64,000 nt of DNA. Origin: an uncultured Erythrobacter sp. GTDB lineage: Bacteria; Pseudomonadota; Alphaproteobacteria; Sphingomonadales; Sphingomonadaceae. The translations under genes were made by a program, and so were the position numbers. Below are positions 35,665 to 45,001 of the stretch, piece after piece. Numbering within the stretch: the stretch's first letter is position 1; each line of letters starts with the position of its first letter. The notes below the pieces were generated by a model that was not told the DNA's origin, did no database searches, and was given only the letters and a program-made list of their open reading frames with translations. The DNA is taken from positions 496,001 through 560,000 of the forward strand of contig CANMTU010000001.1 of NCBI GenBank assembly GCA_947501005.1. Direction: 5' to 3'.

Positions 35665-36036
35665 ATGGCCCGCTATTTTACCGACGAACATGAATGGATC
35701 GAACTGGACGGCGACACTGCAACCGTCGGCATCACCGATTACGCACAGGGGCAATTGGGCGACATCGTGTTCGTCGAACTGCCCGATGCCGGCAAGGCGC
35801 TCGAAAAGGGCGGCGATGCGGCCGTGGTCGAAAGCGTCAAGGCGGCGAGCGACGTCTACGCCCCGATCAGCGGCGAAGTGACCGAAGCCAATCCCGCGCT
35901 GGAAGACGATCCGTCGCTGGTGAACTCCGACCCCGAAGGCGAGGGCTGGTTCTTCAGAATGACCGTTGCCGACAAGGGCCAGCTCGACGGGCTGATGGAC
36001 GAGGCGAAATACAAGAGCTTCTGCGACGGGTTATGA
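35665..36036 (+). CDS. gcvH: Glycine cleavage system H protein
   Basis: 123 residues from ATG 35665, four bases after gcvT. The lipoyl-attachment Lys59 lies in [14 protein letters not shown], and the flanking hairpin ([20 protein letters not shown], then [12 protein letters not shown]) is typical. It shuttles the aminomethyl group between P and T proteins. Length normal. Confidence 0.96.
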   Translation: MARYFTDEHEWIELDGDTATVGITDYAQGQLGDIVFVELPDAGKALEKGGDAAVVESVKAASDVYAPISGEVTEANPALEDDPSLVNSDPEGEGWFFRMTVADKGQLDGLMDEAKYKSFCDGL

Positions 36037-36040
36037 TTTC

Positions 36041-36119
36041 GTCATCCCGGCGCAAGCCGGGATTTCTGTCCGCCTGGTCGGACTTGGCTGCACCAGATCC
36101 CGGCTTGCGCCGGGATGAC
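36041..36119. repeat. REP-like inverted repeat between gcvH and gcvPA
   Basis: Perfect 23-bp arms (36041-36063 and 36097-36119; arm begins gtcatcccggcgcaagccgg) separated by 33 bases. This is a dispersed palindromic type common in alphaproteobacterial intergenic regions. It lies inside the gcv operon and would form a stable mRNA hairpin between gcvH and gcvPA. Confidence 0.85.
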
Positions 36120-36130
36120 GGGAATTTGAC

Positions 36131-37492
36131 ATGCGCTACCTCCCCCTGACCGATGCCGACCGTTCGGCTATGCTCGAAACGATCGGCGCCTCCGATATCG
36201 ACGCGCTGTTTGCCGACGTGCCCGAAGAAGCGCGGCTCAACGGCCCGATCGAAGGCCTGCCGATGCACGCTTCCGAAATGGCGGTCGAGAGGCATATGCG
36301 CCGCCTTGGCCAGAAGAACCTTGCGGCGGCGGATGCGGCGTTCTTCCTCGGGGCGGGGGCCTATCGCCATCACGTGCCGGCCTCCGTCGATCACATCATC
36401 CAGCGCGGCGAATTCCTCACCGCCTACACGCCCTACCAGCCGGAAATCGCGCAGGGCACGCTGCAGATGCTGTTCGAGTTCCAGAGCCAGGTCGCGCGGC
36501 TCTATGGCTGCGTGGTCGCCAATGCGAGCATGTATGACGGATCGACCGCCTGCTGGGAAGCGATCAGCATGGCCGGCCGCGTGACGAAAAAGCGACGCGC
36601 CCTGCTCAGCCGCGGGCTGCATCCGCACTACGTCAACGTGGTGGAGACGATGGCGAAGTTCACCGGCGACGAGATCGCGAGCGACTGGCCCCGGCTCGAG
36701 GCGCAGTACGACGAGGACGCGCTGATCGCGCAGATGAGCGACGATCTGTCCTGCGTGGTCGTGCAATATCCCGACATTCTCGGCCGCTTGCCGAACCTGC
36801 AGAAGATCGCCGACGCCGCGCACGAGAAGGGCGCACTGCTGATCGTCGTCAACACCGAACCCGTGGCGCTCGGCGCGATCGAGGCCCCGGGCAATCTGGG
36901 GGCCGACATCGTGGTTGGCGAAGGCCAGGCGATCGGCGTCGGCCTGCAATTCGGCGGGCCCTTTCTTGGCCTGTTCGCCGTCACGAACGAGAAGCATGTG
37001 CGCCAGATGCCCGGCCGCCTGTGCGGCGAGACCGTAGATGCGGAAGGCAAGCGTGGCTTCGTCCTCACCCTCTCCACCCGCGAACAGCACATCCGCCGCG
37101 AGAAGGCGACCAGCAACATCTGCACCAATAGCGGGCTGTGCGCGCTCGCCTTCAGCGTCCACATGACGCTGCTGGGCGAGAAGGGCCTGCGCGCCCTGGC
37201 GGCGGAGAACCACCGCCTCGCCTGCATCGCCGCCGACCGGCTGGCGCAGGTGCCCGGCGTCGCGGTGCTGAACGAGACCTTCTTCAACGAATTTACCGTG
37301 CGGCTTGGTCAGGATGCGCGTGCCGTGGTCCGCCGCCTGGCGGATGACGGCGTGCTGGCGGGGGTTTCGCTTGGCCGGCTTTATCCGACCCGCGAGGAAC
37401 TGGCCGACGGGCTGGTGGTCGCGGTGACCGAAACGACGAGCGAGGAAGATATCGAAACCCTTGCGCGTGCGCTCGAGGAGGCGCTGGCATGA
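36131..37492 (+). CDS. gcvPA: Glycine dehydrogenase (decarboxylating) subunit 1
   Basis: 453 residues. N-terminal half of the split P protein: GLPMHASEMAVERHM, FFLGAGAYRHHVPASVDHII, SEFLTAYTPYQPEIAQGTLQ-type region (GEFLTAYTPYQPEI), and NICTNSGLCALAFSVHMTLLGEKG. Pairs with GcvPB to decarboxylate glycine and load the H protein. Separated from gcvH by the REP-like repeat; overlaps gcvPB as ATGA. Confidence 0.96.
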   Translation: MRYLPLTDADRSAMLETIGASDIDALFADVPEEARLNGPIEGLPMHASEMAVERHMRRLGQKNLAAADAAFFLGAGAYRHHVPASVDHIIQRGEFLTAYTPYQPEIAQGTLQMLFEFQSQVARLYGCVVANASMYDGSTACWEAISMAGRVTKKRRALLSRGLHPHYVNVVETMAKFTGDEIASDWPRLEAQYDEDALIAQMSDDLSCVVVQYPDILGRLPNLQKIADAAHEKGALLIVVNTEPVALGAIEAPGNLGADIVVGEGQAIGVGLQFGGPFLGLFAVTNEKHVRQMPGRLCGETVDAEGKRGFVLTLSTREQHIRREKATSNICTNSGLCALAFSVHMTLLGEKGLRALAAENHRLACIAADRLAQVPGVAVLNETFFNEFTVRLGQDARAVVRRLADDGVLAGVSLGRLYPTREELADGLVVAVTETTSEEDIETLARALEEALA

Positions 37493-39147
37493 ATGCTCCC
37501 AACAAATCCGGCTGGAAGCCCGGCACCCCGGTCGAAGGCGACAATTCGGGAAGCGGCCCGGAAACCGTGACCGGTAACCGCGCGCTGATGCTGGAAGAAC
37601 CGCTGATCTTCGAGATCGGCAGCACCGAGACGACCGGCGTCGATTTCGAATTCGCCGGCAGGCTCGATCTTGCGGGCGTGACGCAACCTGCCACGCCGAC
37701 CCCGGCCAAGGACGTGCCGAGCCGCCTCGGCACCATGGCGCGCCACGGCACGATCGGCCTGCCCGGGCTGACCGAGCCGGAAACCGTGCGCCACTACACT
37801 CGCCTCAGCCGGCAGAACTACGCCATCGACCTCGGCCTGTTTCCGCTCGGTAGCTGCACGATGAAGCACAATCCGCGCCTCAACGAGAAGGTCGCGCGGA
37901 TGCCCGGCTTTGCCGACGTTCACCCGCTGCAACCGGTGGATACGGTGCGCGGTGCGCTGGAGGTGATCAACGAACTGGCCTTCTGGCTGCTCAAGCTTAC
38001 CGGCATGCATGGCGTCGCGATGAGCCCCAAGGCGGGCGCGCATGGCGAATTGTGCGGCATCCTGTGCATCCGCGCCGCGCTCGAAGCGCGCGGCGATGCG
38101 CGCAAGGTCATCCTCGTGCCGGAAAGCGCCCACGGCACCAATCCCGCCACCGCCGCCTTCGCGGGCTACGAGGTGGAGGACATTCCCGCGACCGCCGAGG
38201 GCCGCGTCGATCTCGAGGCGCTGAAGGCGCGGCTGGGTCCGGACGTCGCCGGGGTGATGATCACCAATCCCAACACCTGCGGCCTGTTCGAGCGCGACAT
38301 GAAGGCCATTTCCGACGCGGTCCACGAGGCGGGCGGCTTCGTTTATTGCGACGGGGCGAACTTCAACGCCATCGTCGGCAAGGTGCGCCCCGGCGATCTA
38401 GGCGTCGATGCGATGCACATCAATCTGCACAAGACCTTCTCCACCCCGCATGGCGGCGGCGGGCCGGGGTCGGGGCCGGTCGTGCTGTCCGAAGCGCTGG
38501 CCCCTTACGGCCCGCTGCCCTTCACCGCGCGGACCGGGGACGGGGTCGTCCACCTCGTGGAAGAGGAGAACGCTGCCGAGTTCGACCACACACGCGCCTT
38601 CGGCCGGATGACCGCGTTCCACGGCCAGATGGGCATGTTCACCCGCGCACTGACCTATATCCTCAGCCACGGGGCGGACGGGTTGAAGCAGGTCGCGGAA
38701 GACGCGGTGCTGAACGCCAACTACATCCTGCGCAGCCTCGACGACGTGCTCGATGCGCCGTTCGGGCCGAGCGGTCCATGCATGCACGAGGCGCTGTTCA
38801 GCGATAAGGGCTTTGGCGAGGGGATGAGCACGCTCGATCTCGCCAAGGGGCTGATCGACGAGGGTTTCCATCCCATGACGATGTATTTCCCGCTGGTGGT
38901 GCACGGCGCCATGCTGGTCGAACCGACCGAGACCGAGAGCAAGGCCGGGCTCGACCAGTTCATCACCGCACTGCGCAGCGTGGCGGAGCGGGCCAAGGCG
39001 GGCGACGAAAGCCTCAAGGCCGCGCCCTATTACGCCCCGCGCCGCCGGCTCGACGAAACGCTGGCGGCGAGGAAGCCGGTGCTGGCGTGGAAGGAGCCTT
39101 CGCCGCCGGGTGGCCCCTCCGCGCCGAGCGAGGTCGGCGGCCGCTGA
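37489..39147 (+). CDS. gcvPB: Glycine dehydrogenase (decarboxylating) subunit 2
   Basis: 552 residues from ATG 37489. The PLP-binding Lys315 is in MHINLHKTFSTPHGGGGPG. Other family motifs: GLFPLGSCTMKHNPR, SPKAGAHGELCG and ESAHGTNPATAAFAGY. The C-terminal ~15 residues are Pro/Gly/Ser-rich and variable. The PLP half of the split P protein. Some 30 residues longer than many homologues because of an N-terminal Gly/Asn-rich extension (residues ~1-30). Confidence 0.96.
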   Translation: MNAPNKSGWKPGTPVEGDNSGSGPETVTGNRALMLEEPLIFEIGSTETTGVDFEFAGRLDLAGVTQPATPTPAKDVPSRLGTMARHGTIGLPGLTEPETVRHYTRLSRQNYAIDLGLFPLGSCTMKHNPRLNEKVARMPGFADVHPLQPVDTVRGALEVINELAFWLLKLTGMHGVAMSPKAGAHGELCGILCIRAALEARGDARKVILVPESAHGTNPATAAFAGYEVEDIPATAEGRVDLEALKARLGPDVAGVMITNPNTCGLFERDMKAISDAVHEAGGFVYCDGANFNAIVGKVRPGDLGVDAMHINLHKTFSTPHGGGGPGSGPVVLSEALAPYGPLPFTARTGDGVVHLVEEENAAEFDHTRAFGRMTAFHGQMGMFTRALTYILSHGADGLKQVAEDAVLNANYILRSLDDVLDAPFGPSGPCMHEALFSDKGFGEGMSTLDLAKGLIDEGFHPMTMYFPLVVHGAMLVEPTETESKAGLDQFITALRSVAERAKAGDESLKAAPYYAPRRRLDETLAARKPVLAWKEPSPPGGPSAPSEVGGR

Positions 39148-39166
39148 GCGGCCGGCGGACGCGGGT

Positions 39167-39907
39167 TTGCGGATAATCTTCAGCCGCAAGGGCTTCGACA
39201 GTGCGGCGGGCGGCGGCCCGTCCCCGATCGTGGGCGGCCGGCCGATCAGCCTGCCGATCCCCGATACCAAGGGCTTCGCCCCGGCAACCTATGGGGAGCG
39301 GGGGCTGGGCGATCTGGTCGGCGCGGCGAGCAGGGGGCGGCTCTCTCATGACGATCTCTGCCATGACGATCCGATGTTCCTGCCCGGCGGTCGCTGCGTC
39401 TTCGGGCAGTGCGGCGGGGCGCAGACCCATCTCGACCGGCAGGGCGTGTGCACCGGCGACGTGTTCCTGTTCTTCGGCTGGTTCGCGGGCGAGGGGCAGG
39501 GCGATCATCACCGCATCTTCGGCTATCTCCGGATCGAGGAAATCGTCCGGCTGGAGGCCGCGGACACGCCGACCCGCAAGCGCTTCGCCGCAATGGGCCA
39601 TCCGCACGCATTCGGCTTTCACCACGCCAATTGCAGCGACACGCTGTATGTCGGTTCCGGCGCCACGGCAGCGCATGCCAGCGAGGCGTTACGCCTCACC
39701 CGCGATGGGGCGAGCCGCACCCATTGGCGAGTGCCGGAATGGCTGCGCGAAGTCGGCCTGTCCTATCACGGCGCGGCGAAACGCTGGCCCAGCCCGGATC
39801 ACCTGATCTCGGTGGCGCAGGGCCAGGAATTCGTCGCGGATATCGGGGACCGCAGCGACGCCCATCGATGGCTCGCCGCGATCCTGGCCGAGATCAATAG
39901 GTCTTGA
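39167..39907 (+). CDS. Nmad3-family protein (putative nucleotide modification associated domain 3)
   Basis: 246 residues from TTG 39167, 19 bases after gcvPB. The sequence opens IIFSRKGFDSAAGGGPSP and continues with GRPISLPIPDTKGF, HDDPMFLPGGRCVFGQCGGAQ and DVFLFFGWFAGEG, which match the Nmad3 family. Nmad domains were defined by association with predicted base-modification and anti-phage systems, but this copy stands in a housekeeping context after the gcv operon. No other DNA-modification genes are near. Activity unknown. The start is uncertain; no good ribosome site is visible. Its end overlaps the convergent mmsB by 14 bp. Confidence 0.75.
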   Translation: MRIIFSRKGFDSAAGGGPSPIVGGRPISLPIPDTKGFAPATYGERGLGDLVGAASRGRLSHDDLCHDDPMFLPGGRCVFGQCGGAQTHLDRQGVCTGDVFLFFGWFAGEGQGDHHRIFGYLRIEEIVRLEAADTPTRKRFAAMGHPHAFGFHHANCSDTLYVGSGATAAHASEALRLTRDGASRTHWRVPEWLREVGLSYHGAAKRWPSPDHLISVAQGQEFVADIGDRSDAHRWLAAILAEINRS

Positions 39908-40763
39908 TGATCGCCGAGAAGTCGAGCCCGCCATTGCCCGCGCCGGAAAAGTCCTCGTAGAGCGAGGCGGCCCGCGCACCGAGCGGCACGGCGGCATCCG
40001 CTTCGTCCGCCGCGGCCATGGCGAGGCGCAGATCCTTCAGCATCAGCGCGGTCGCGAAGCCGCCCTGATAATCGTTGTCGGCCGGGCTTTCGACGCCGAC
40101 GCCGGGCATCGGCGTATAGGCGTTCAAGGACCAGCAATAGCCGGAGGATTGCGAGGAAATTTCGTAGAACTTCTGCGGATCGAGGCCGAGCTTCTGCGCC
40201 ATCTTCATTGCCTCGGCCGTGCCGATCATGCTGATCGCCAGCAGCATGTTGTTGCAGATCTTGGCGGTCTGTCCCGCGCCCGCATCGCCGGCATGGATCA
40301 CCGCCTTGCCCATCGCCTGCAGGATCGGTTCGGCGCGCTCGAACGCGTCCGGAGTGCCGCCGACCATGAAGGTGAGCGTGCCGCCATTGGCCGCCGCGAT
40401 CCCGCCCGAAACCGGCGCATCGACCATGGCATAGCCTGCGCCTTCCGCCTTCGCCGCGACCTCCTTGGCGGTCGCCACGTCGATGGTCGAACAGTCGAGC
40501 AACACCGCGCCCTGCGGCGCATGGCCGATCACGCTGTCGGAATAGACCGTCTTGACGATGCCGCCATTGGGCAGCATCGAGACGACCGCGTCCGCGCCCT
40601 GCACCGCCTCGCGCGCGTCGGTGAAGGGCGTGCAACCCTTGTCCTTCGCCGCGGCGAGCGCGTCTTCGCTGAGGTCGAAGGCGTTGACCTCGTGCCCCGC
40701 CTTCGCGAGGTTCGCGGCCATTCCGCCGCCCATATTGCCGAGGCCGATAAAGGCGATTTTCAT
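39894..40763 (-). CDS. mmsB: 3-hydroxyisobutyrate dehydrogenase
   Basis: 289 residues with GGAG upstream of ATG 40763. NAD-binding GLGNMGGGMAANLAKAGH at the N-terminus, substrate motif DAPVSGGIAAANGGTLTFMVGG, and the catalytic Lys in GAGQTAKICNNMLLAI. It oxidises 3-hydroxyisobutyrate to methylmalonate semialdehyde in valine breakdown. Last gene of the minus-strand valine-degradation unit; separated from the enoyl-CoA hydratase by a REP-like repeat. Confidence 0.95.
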   Translation of the reverse strand: MKIAFIGLGNMGGGMAANLAKAGHEVNAFDLSEDALAAAKDKGCTPFTDAREAVQGADAVVSMLPNGGIVKTVYSDSVIGHAPQGAVLLDCSTIDVATAKEVAAKAEGAGYAMVDAPVSGGIAAANGGTLTFMVGGTPDAFERAEPILQAMGKAVIHAGDAGAGQTAKICNNMLLAISMIGTAEAMKMAQKLGLDPQKFYEISSQSSGYCWSLNAYTPMPGVGVESPADNDYQGGFATALMLKDLRLAMAAADEADAAVPLGARAASLYEDFSGAGNGGLDFSAIIKTY

Positions 40764-40774
40764 AATAGAGAACT

Positions 40775-40849
40775 CCGTTCGTGCTGAGCCCGTCGAAATA
40801 CGACTGGCGTTGCGCCACGTTCGCCCTTCGACAAGCTCAGGACGAACGG
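40775..40849. repeat. REP-like inverted repeat (family 2, copy A)
   Basis: Arms ccgttcgtgctgagcccg... (40775-40797) and its imperfect complement (40827-40849), 20 of 23 positions matching, separated by 29 bases. Lies between two genes of the valine operon. Related copies occur at 50794-50880 and 52827-52927. Confidence 0.8.
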
Positions 40850-40857
40850 AAGAATAG

Positions 40858-41655
40858 TTACCGCCCCTTCCACTGCCCTTCGCGCTTTTCGACGAAGGCT
40901 GCCATGCCTTCGGTCTTGTCCTCGCTCGCGGCGAGGATCTGGAAGATGCGGCGCTCGATCGTCAGACCCTGATCCAGCGAGGTTTCGAACGCGGCATTGA
41001 CCATTTCCTTGTTCGCGATCGCGGCCATCGGGGGCATGCCGGCGATCTGAACGGCAGTCTTCATCGCCTCGTCCAGAAGCGTATCATGCGGCACCACGCG
41101 GGCGACGAGATTGCTGCGCTCCGCTTCCTCGGCGTCCATCATGCGGCCGGTGAGGCACATTTCCATCGCCTTGGACTTGCCGATCGCGCGGGTCAGGCGC
41201 TGCGATCCGCCCATGCCCGGCGCCACGCCGAGCTTGATTTCGGGCTGACCGAACTTCGCGTTCTCGCTGGCGATGATGAAGTCGGCCATCATCGCCAACT
41301 CGCACCCGCCGCCCAGCGCGAAGCCGTTGACCGCCGCGATCCACGGCTTGCGGGTCTTCCTGACGATCTCGCTGGTCCACGGGCTGAAGAAATCCTCGAG
41401 ATAGAAGTCGGCCGCGGCCTTCTCGCTCATCTCCTTGATGTCGGCCCCGGCGGCAAAGGCCTTGTCGCCCGAACCGGTGAGCACGGCGCACAACTGGCTG
41501 TCATCAGCCTGGTAGGCGGCGAAGGCTGCGATCAGATCCTGCAGCACCTGCGAGTTCAGCGCGTTGAGCGCCTTGGGCCGGTTGAGCGTGATCAGCGTGA
41601 CCGCCCCGTTGCCTTCAGGGCGCTGTTCGACGGTGATGGTTTCGTAGTCGGTCAT
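40858..41655 (-). CDS. Enoyl-CoA hydratase
   Basis: 265 residues. The second of two adjacent ATGs (41658, 41655) is preferred because the strong ribosome site aaggagga abuts the first. Crotonase fold with oxyanion-hole segments [12 protein letters not shown] and [16 protein letters not shown], and both catalytic Glu (in GGGCEL and [14 protein letters not shown]). In this cluster it is the likely methacrylyl-CoA hydratase step of valine degradation, though enzymes of this type are broad. Confidence 0.92.
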   Translation of the reverse strand: MTDYETITVEQRPEGNGAVTLITLNRPKALNALNSQVLQDLIAAFAAYQADDSQLCAVLTGSGDKAFAAGADIKEMSEKAAADFYLEDFFSPWTSEIVRKTRKPWIAAVNGFALGGGCELAMMADFIIASENAKFGQPEIKLGVAPGMGGSQRLTRAIGKSKAMEMCLTGRMMDAEEAERSNLVARVVPHDTLLDEAMKTAVQIAGMPPMAAIANKEMVNAAFETSLDQGLTIERRIFQILAASEDKTEGMAAFVEKREGQWKGR

Positions 41656-41668
41656 CATTCCTCCTTCT

Positions 41669-41757
41669 CGTCATGCCGAAGGTGCTTCAGCATCCATCTT
41701 TCAGCCCATTCCTCCGTGAGAGACGGCGATGGACCCTGAAACGAGTTCAGGGTGACG
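41669..41757. repeat. Imperfect REP-like inverted repeat
   Basis: The segment cgtcatgccgaaggtgcttc (from about 41668) and the segment ending gagttcagggtgacg (to about 41757) are imperfect reverse complements, with about two thirds of positions matching. It occupies the gap between the 3-hydroxyisobutyryl-CoA hydrolase stop and the hydratase start. Resembles the dispersed gtcatcctgaa-type intergenic repeats. Confidence 0.55.
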
Positions 41758-41763
41758 GTTTGC

Positions 41764-42816
41764 TTAGCGTAGCGGCGTCCACTCCTCGCCTTCGGGGAGC
41801 GGTGCGAATATGCTGTCGAGCAGTTCGTCGCTCACGCCTTCGGGGGTTGGCGGGTTCCATTGCGGGTCGTTCGTCTTGTCGACGATTACCGCGCGTACCC
41901 CTTCCGCGAAATCGGGCCGGGTCAGCACCCTGCTGGCGATGCGATATTCCATGCGCATGTTGTCGGCAAAGCTGTCCAGCGCCTCGCTTTGCGCCAATTG
42001 CCGCATGGCGACCTTGCAGGTCTGCGGGCTCTTGGTGCGCAGGGTGGCGAGTTCCTTCGCCGCCCAGTCGCTGTCGTCGGCCTCGAGGCTGGCGAGAATG
42101 TCTTCATAGCGATCGGAAGCGAAATGCTTGTTGATCCGCTCGCAATTGGCCTCGATCCGGGCCTCGGGCGGCTTGACCGACAGTTCGGACAGGATGCCGG
42201 CGATGCGCTCGGGATGTTCGGCAATGCGGGCCTTCGCCTCGGCCAGCTTGTCGGTCGGCAGATAGTGGGTGGCGAGGCCGACCCATTCGCACTCCGCCCC
42301 GTCGAGCCGCGCGCCGGTGAGCGCGAGGAATTGCCCGACCCGCCCGCCGAGCCGCGAGAGATACCACCCGCCGCCGACATCCGGGAACAGGCCGATGCCC
42401 GTTTCCGGCATGGCGAACCGCGTATTCTCGGTCGCGACGCGATATTTGCAGGGCAGGGCAATGCCGACCCCGCCGCCCATCGTGATCCCGTCCATGAAAG
42501 CGACGACGGGCTTCTCGTATTCGAACAGCTGGTGGTTGAGCCGGTACTCGTCATGAAAGAACGCGCGGCCCGACTGGCCCTCGTCGTTCAAGGCGGAGTG
42601 GCGCAGCAGGTTGATGTCGCCCCCGGCGCAGAAGCCGCGCCCCTCGGCATGGTCGAGGATGACGGCCTGAACGCCATCGTCCCCGGCCCAGTCGGCCAGC
42701 GCCGCGCTCATCGCCCGGCACATGTCGAGCGTGAGTGCGTGCAGCGCCTTGGGCCGGTTCAACGAGATATGACCGACCGCGCCGTGGCCGTGAATGTTCA
42801 AATCGTCGGTTTTCAT
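41764..42816 (-). CDS. 3-hydroxyisobutyryl-CoA hydrolase (crotonase fold)
   Basis: 350 residues from ATG 42816, which has gaggga 4-5 bases upstream; ATG 42828, overlapping the preceding stop, is the alternative. Crotonase superfamily with the hydrolase-type signatures GRGFCAGGDINLL, FMDGITMGGGVGIA and PETGIGLFPDVGGGWYLSRL, plus the longer C-terminal domain (SPQTCKVAMRQL, DPQWNPPTPEGV) that separates it from simple hydratases. Releases free 3-hydroxyisobutyrate for MmsB. Confidence 0.93.
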   Translation of the reverse strand: MKTDDLNIHGHGAVGHISLNRPKALHALTLDMCRAMSAALADWAGDDGVQAVILDHAEGRGFCAGGDINLLRHSALNDEGQSGRAFFHDEYRLNHQLFEYEKPVVAFMDGITMGGGVGIALPCKYRVATENTRFAMPETGIGLFPDVGGGWYLSRLGGRVGQFLALTGARLDGAECEWVGLATHYLPTDKLAEAKARIAEHPERIAGILSELSVKPPEARIEANCERINKHFASDRYEDILASLEADDSDWAAKELATLRTKSPQTCKVAMRQLAQSEALDSFADNMRMEYRIASRVLTRPDFAEGVRAVIVDKTNDPQWNPPTPEGVSDELLDSIFAPLPEGEEWTPLR

Positions 42817-42824
42817 CGCATCCC

Positions 42825-43970
42825 TCATTGCCGCAACAAGTCCCGCCCCACGATCATGCGCATCACCTGGTTGGTGCCCTCGAGGATCGAATGCACGCGC
42901 AGGTCGCGCCAGAAGCGTTCGATCGGGTATTCCTGCAGATAGCCGTAGCCGCCGAACAATTGCAGCGCATCGTTCACGATCTTGCTGCCGTTATCGGTGG
43001 CGAGACGCTTGGCCATGGCGGAGAAACGGCTCTTGTCGGGCGCATTGTCCGTCACCTTGGCGGCGGCGAGATAGAGAAGGGCGCGCGACGCCTCCAGATC
43101 GGTCGCCATGTCGGCCAGCATGAACTGGGTGTTCTGGAAATCGGCGATAGGCTGGTCGAACTGCTTGCGGTCCTTGGTGTAGGCCACCGCCTCGTCGAGG
43201 CAGCGTTGCGCCCCGCCGAGGCTGCAGGCGCCGATGTTCAGCCGCCCGCCGTCGAGCCCCATCATGGCGAAGCGGAACCCTTCGCCCTCGTCGCCGACGC
43301 GGTTGGCGACCGGGACGCGCGCATCCTCGAAGATGACCTGCGCGGTGGGGGAAGCATTCCAGCCGAGCTTCTTTTCCGGCTTGCCGAAGGAGACGCCCGG
43401 CGTGTCCTTGTCGATCACCAGGCAGGTGATGCCCTTGGTCTTGTGTTCGCCCGTGCGGACCATCGTGACGTAGACGTCGTTCACGCCGCCGCCGGAAATG
43501 AACTGCTTGGTGCCGTTCAACACGTAATGATCGCCGTCCAGCACGGCTTGCGCCTTCAGTCCGGCCGCGTCGGACCCGCTGCCCGGTTCGGTGAGGCAAT
43601 AGCTCGCGATCTTTTCCATCCCGACGAGATCGGGAAGATAGCGGTCCTTCACGTCCTGCCCGCCGAACTGGTCGATCATCCAGCTCGCCATGTTGTGGAT
43701 CGAGATGAACGCGCTGGTCGTGGGGCAACCATAGGCCATCGCCTCCATAATGAGGGCCGCTTCCAGCCGGCCGAGGCCGATGCCGCCGCTCTCCTCGCTG
43801 ACATAGATTGCGCCGAACCCGAGTTCCGCGCTGCTTTTGATGACGTCGCGCGGGAAGTGGCTGGTCTGGTCCCAATCCCCGGCGAAGGGGGTGATGTTGT
43901 CGGCGGTGAACTTGCGCGCGACATCCTGGATCGCGCGCTGTTCTTCGGTAAGCTGGAATTGTCCTGTCAT
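42825..43970 (-). CDS. Acyl-CoA dehydrogenase, probably isobutyryl-CoA dehydrogenase
   Basis: 381 residues from ATG 43970 (MTGQFQLTEEQ). Typical family motifs: CLTEPGSGSDAAGLKA, GTKQFISGGG, RLNIGACSLGGAQRCLDEAVAY, RKQFDQPIADFQNTQFMLADMA, and DALQLFGGYGYLQEYPIERFWRD. First gene of the cluster and directly coupled to 3-hydroxyisobutyryl-CoA hydrolase, so isobutyryl-CoA from valine is the likely substrate. The methylmalonate-semialdehyde dehydrogenase (mmsA) expected in such clusters is not in the window. Confidence 0.93.
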   Translation of the reverse strand: MTGQFQLTEEQRAIQDVARKFTADNITPFAGDWDQTSHFPRDVIKSSAELGFGAIYVSEESGGIGLGRLEAALIMEAMAYGCPTTSAFISIHNMASWMIDQFGGQDVKDRYLPDLVGMEKIASYCLTEPGSGSDAAGLKAQAVLDGDHYVLNGTKQFISGGGVNDVYVTMVRTGEHKTKGITCLVIDKDTPGVSFGKPEKKLGWNASPTAQVIFEDARVPVANRVGDEGEGFRFAMMGLDGGRLNIGACSLGGAQRCLDEAVAYTKDRKQFDQPIADFQNTQFMLADMATDLEASRALLYLAAAKVTDNAPDKSRFSAMAKRLATDNGSKIVNDALQLFGGYGYLQEYPIERFWRDLRVHSILEGTNQVMRMIVGRDLLRQ

Positions 43971-44072
43971 GCGGCAGGCTCTAGCCAAGGCAGACGGCGA
44001 TTGCCAGCCATGCGGACAGCGGAAATTCGCCGCGCGCACCGGCCCCCGCCCGCCGCACCCCGCGTGAGGCCG

Positions 44073-44384
44073 TCACCCGCAATAAATCCGCACGATCATG
44101 CCGCTGTCGTCATAGGTGACGTTCACCCGGTCTTCCCGGTAATCCATGGTGAAGACCGTGTCGGGCCCGCCCCAGCGCAAAGTGCGCGCGCCGCTCATGT
44201 CGAGCACGCTGCGCCCGATGCTCTCGCTCGCCTTGCGGCCGATGAATTGCTGCGCTTCGGCCACCTCGCAAGTGGCACCCGCGGCGGGCGGCGGTGCCGC
44301 GTCGAGCGAACCGGTCGGCAGCCCGCCTTGCGTGACGCAGGCGCCGAGGGACAGGGCGAGCAGGGGGACAAAGACGTTACGCAT
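44073..44384 (-). CDS. Peptidase-inhibitor I78-family lipoprotein
   Basis: 103 residues. Lipobox LGAC (Cys16) after a short signal. The mature part follows the I78 inhibitor pattern: a Cys near residue 39, QQFIGRKA, a central beta strand, VFTMDYREDRVNVTYDDSGMIVRI and a terminal Cys-Gly. Members inhibit serine proteases, so a periplasmic protective role is likely. Overlaps the upstream lipoprotein gene by eight bases. Confidence 0.8.
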   Translation of the reverse strand: MRNVFVPLLALSLGACVTQGGLPTGSLDAAPPPAAGATCEVAEAQQFIGRKASESIGRSVLDMSGARTLRWGGPDTVFTMDYREDRVNVTYDDSGMIVRIYCG

Positions 44385-44874
44385 CGGAAGCTCCCGGACA
44401 TTTCTTCAAGGGTATCGGTGTGAAATCGTCCGCCTCGCCGACATGCTCGGGCGTCAGCCGCGTGCCGTCTTCGTTGAGGACGAACCGGTTGGTGACCTGC
44501 CACGTCTCGCCTTCCCCGGCCATGTCGAGCGTGACCAGCGCGGTGCGCGCATCCTCGACCGCGACCCGCGCCACCTTGCCGAGCGATTCGTAGAATTCGA
44601 TCTCGCGCGGGCGCACGTCCATCCGCAGATCGGACGAGGGGCGGCAATCCCCCTCGACATGATCCCACACGCCGAGAAATTGCGCGGGGATGGCGGCGAC
44701 CTGCGTCGATCCGGTCGAAACCTGCGCGTCGGCAGCATGGTTCGGGTCTGGTTGAGGCTCATCGTTCTGCGCGATGGCGGTTTCGTCCGGTTCCGGATCG
44801 GCGCCGCCGGAACAGGCCACCAGGGCCATGAACAGCGCAGGCAGGGCGAAGCGGAGGGGCGGGGAGATGCACAT
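44377..44874 (-). CDS. Hypothetical lipoprotein
   Basis: 165 residues from ATG 44874. The signal peptide ends in the lipobox LVAC. An acidic, Pro-rich linker (about 25-55) leads to a compact domain with two more Cys (in EGDCRPSSDLRMDVRP and PLKKCPGA) and beta-strand-like segments. No family recognised. It is translated just ahead of the I78-like inhibitor gene and overlaps it, so the two periplasmic proteins may work together. Confidence 0.75.
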   Translation of the reverse strand: MCISPPLRFALPALFMALVACSGGADPEPDETAIAQNDEPQPDPNHAADAQVSTGSTQVAAIPAQFLGVWDHVEGDCRPSSDLRMDVRPREIEFYESLGKVARVAVEDARTALVTLDMAGEGETWQVTNRFVLNEDGTRLTPEHVGEADDFTPIPLKKCPGASDA

Positions 44875-45001
44875 GGGCGCAGGGCTTCGCAAAATTCGGC
44901 CCTGACCGCAATATGCGGACCGGCCGACGAAAGAATGGTTGCAGACCAGCAAACTGTTGACCGGGCGCTTCCCCGGTTGCATTGCCGGCCGGCGGAATCA
45001 C

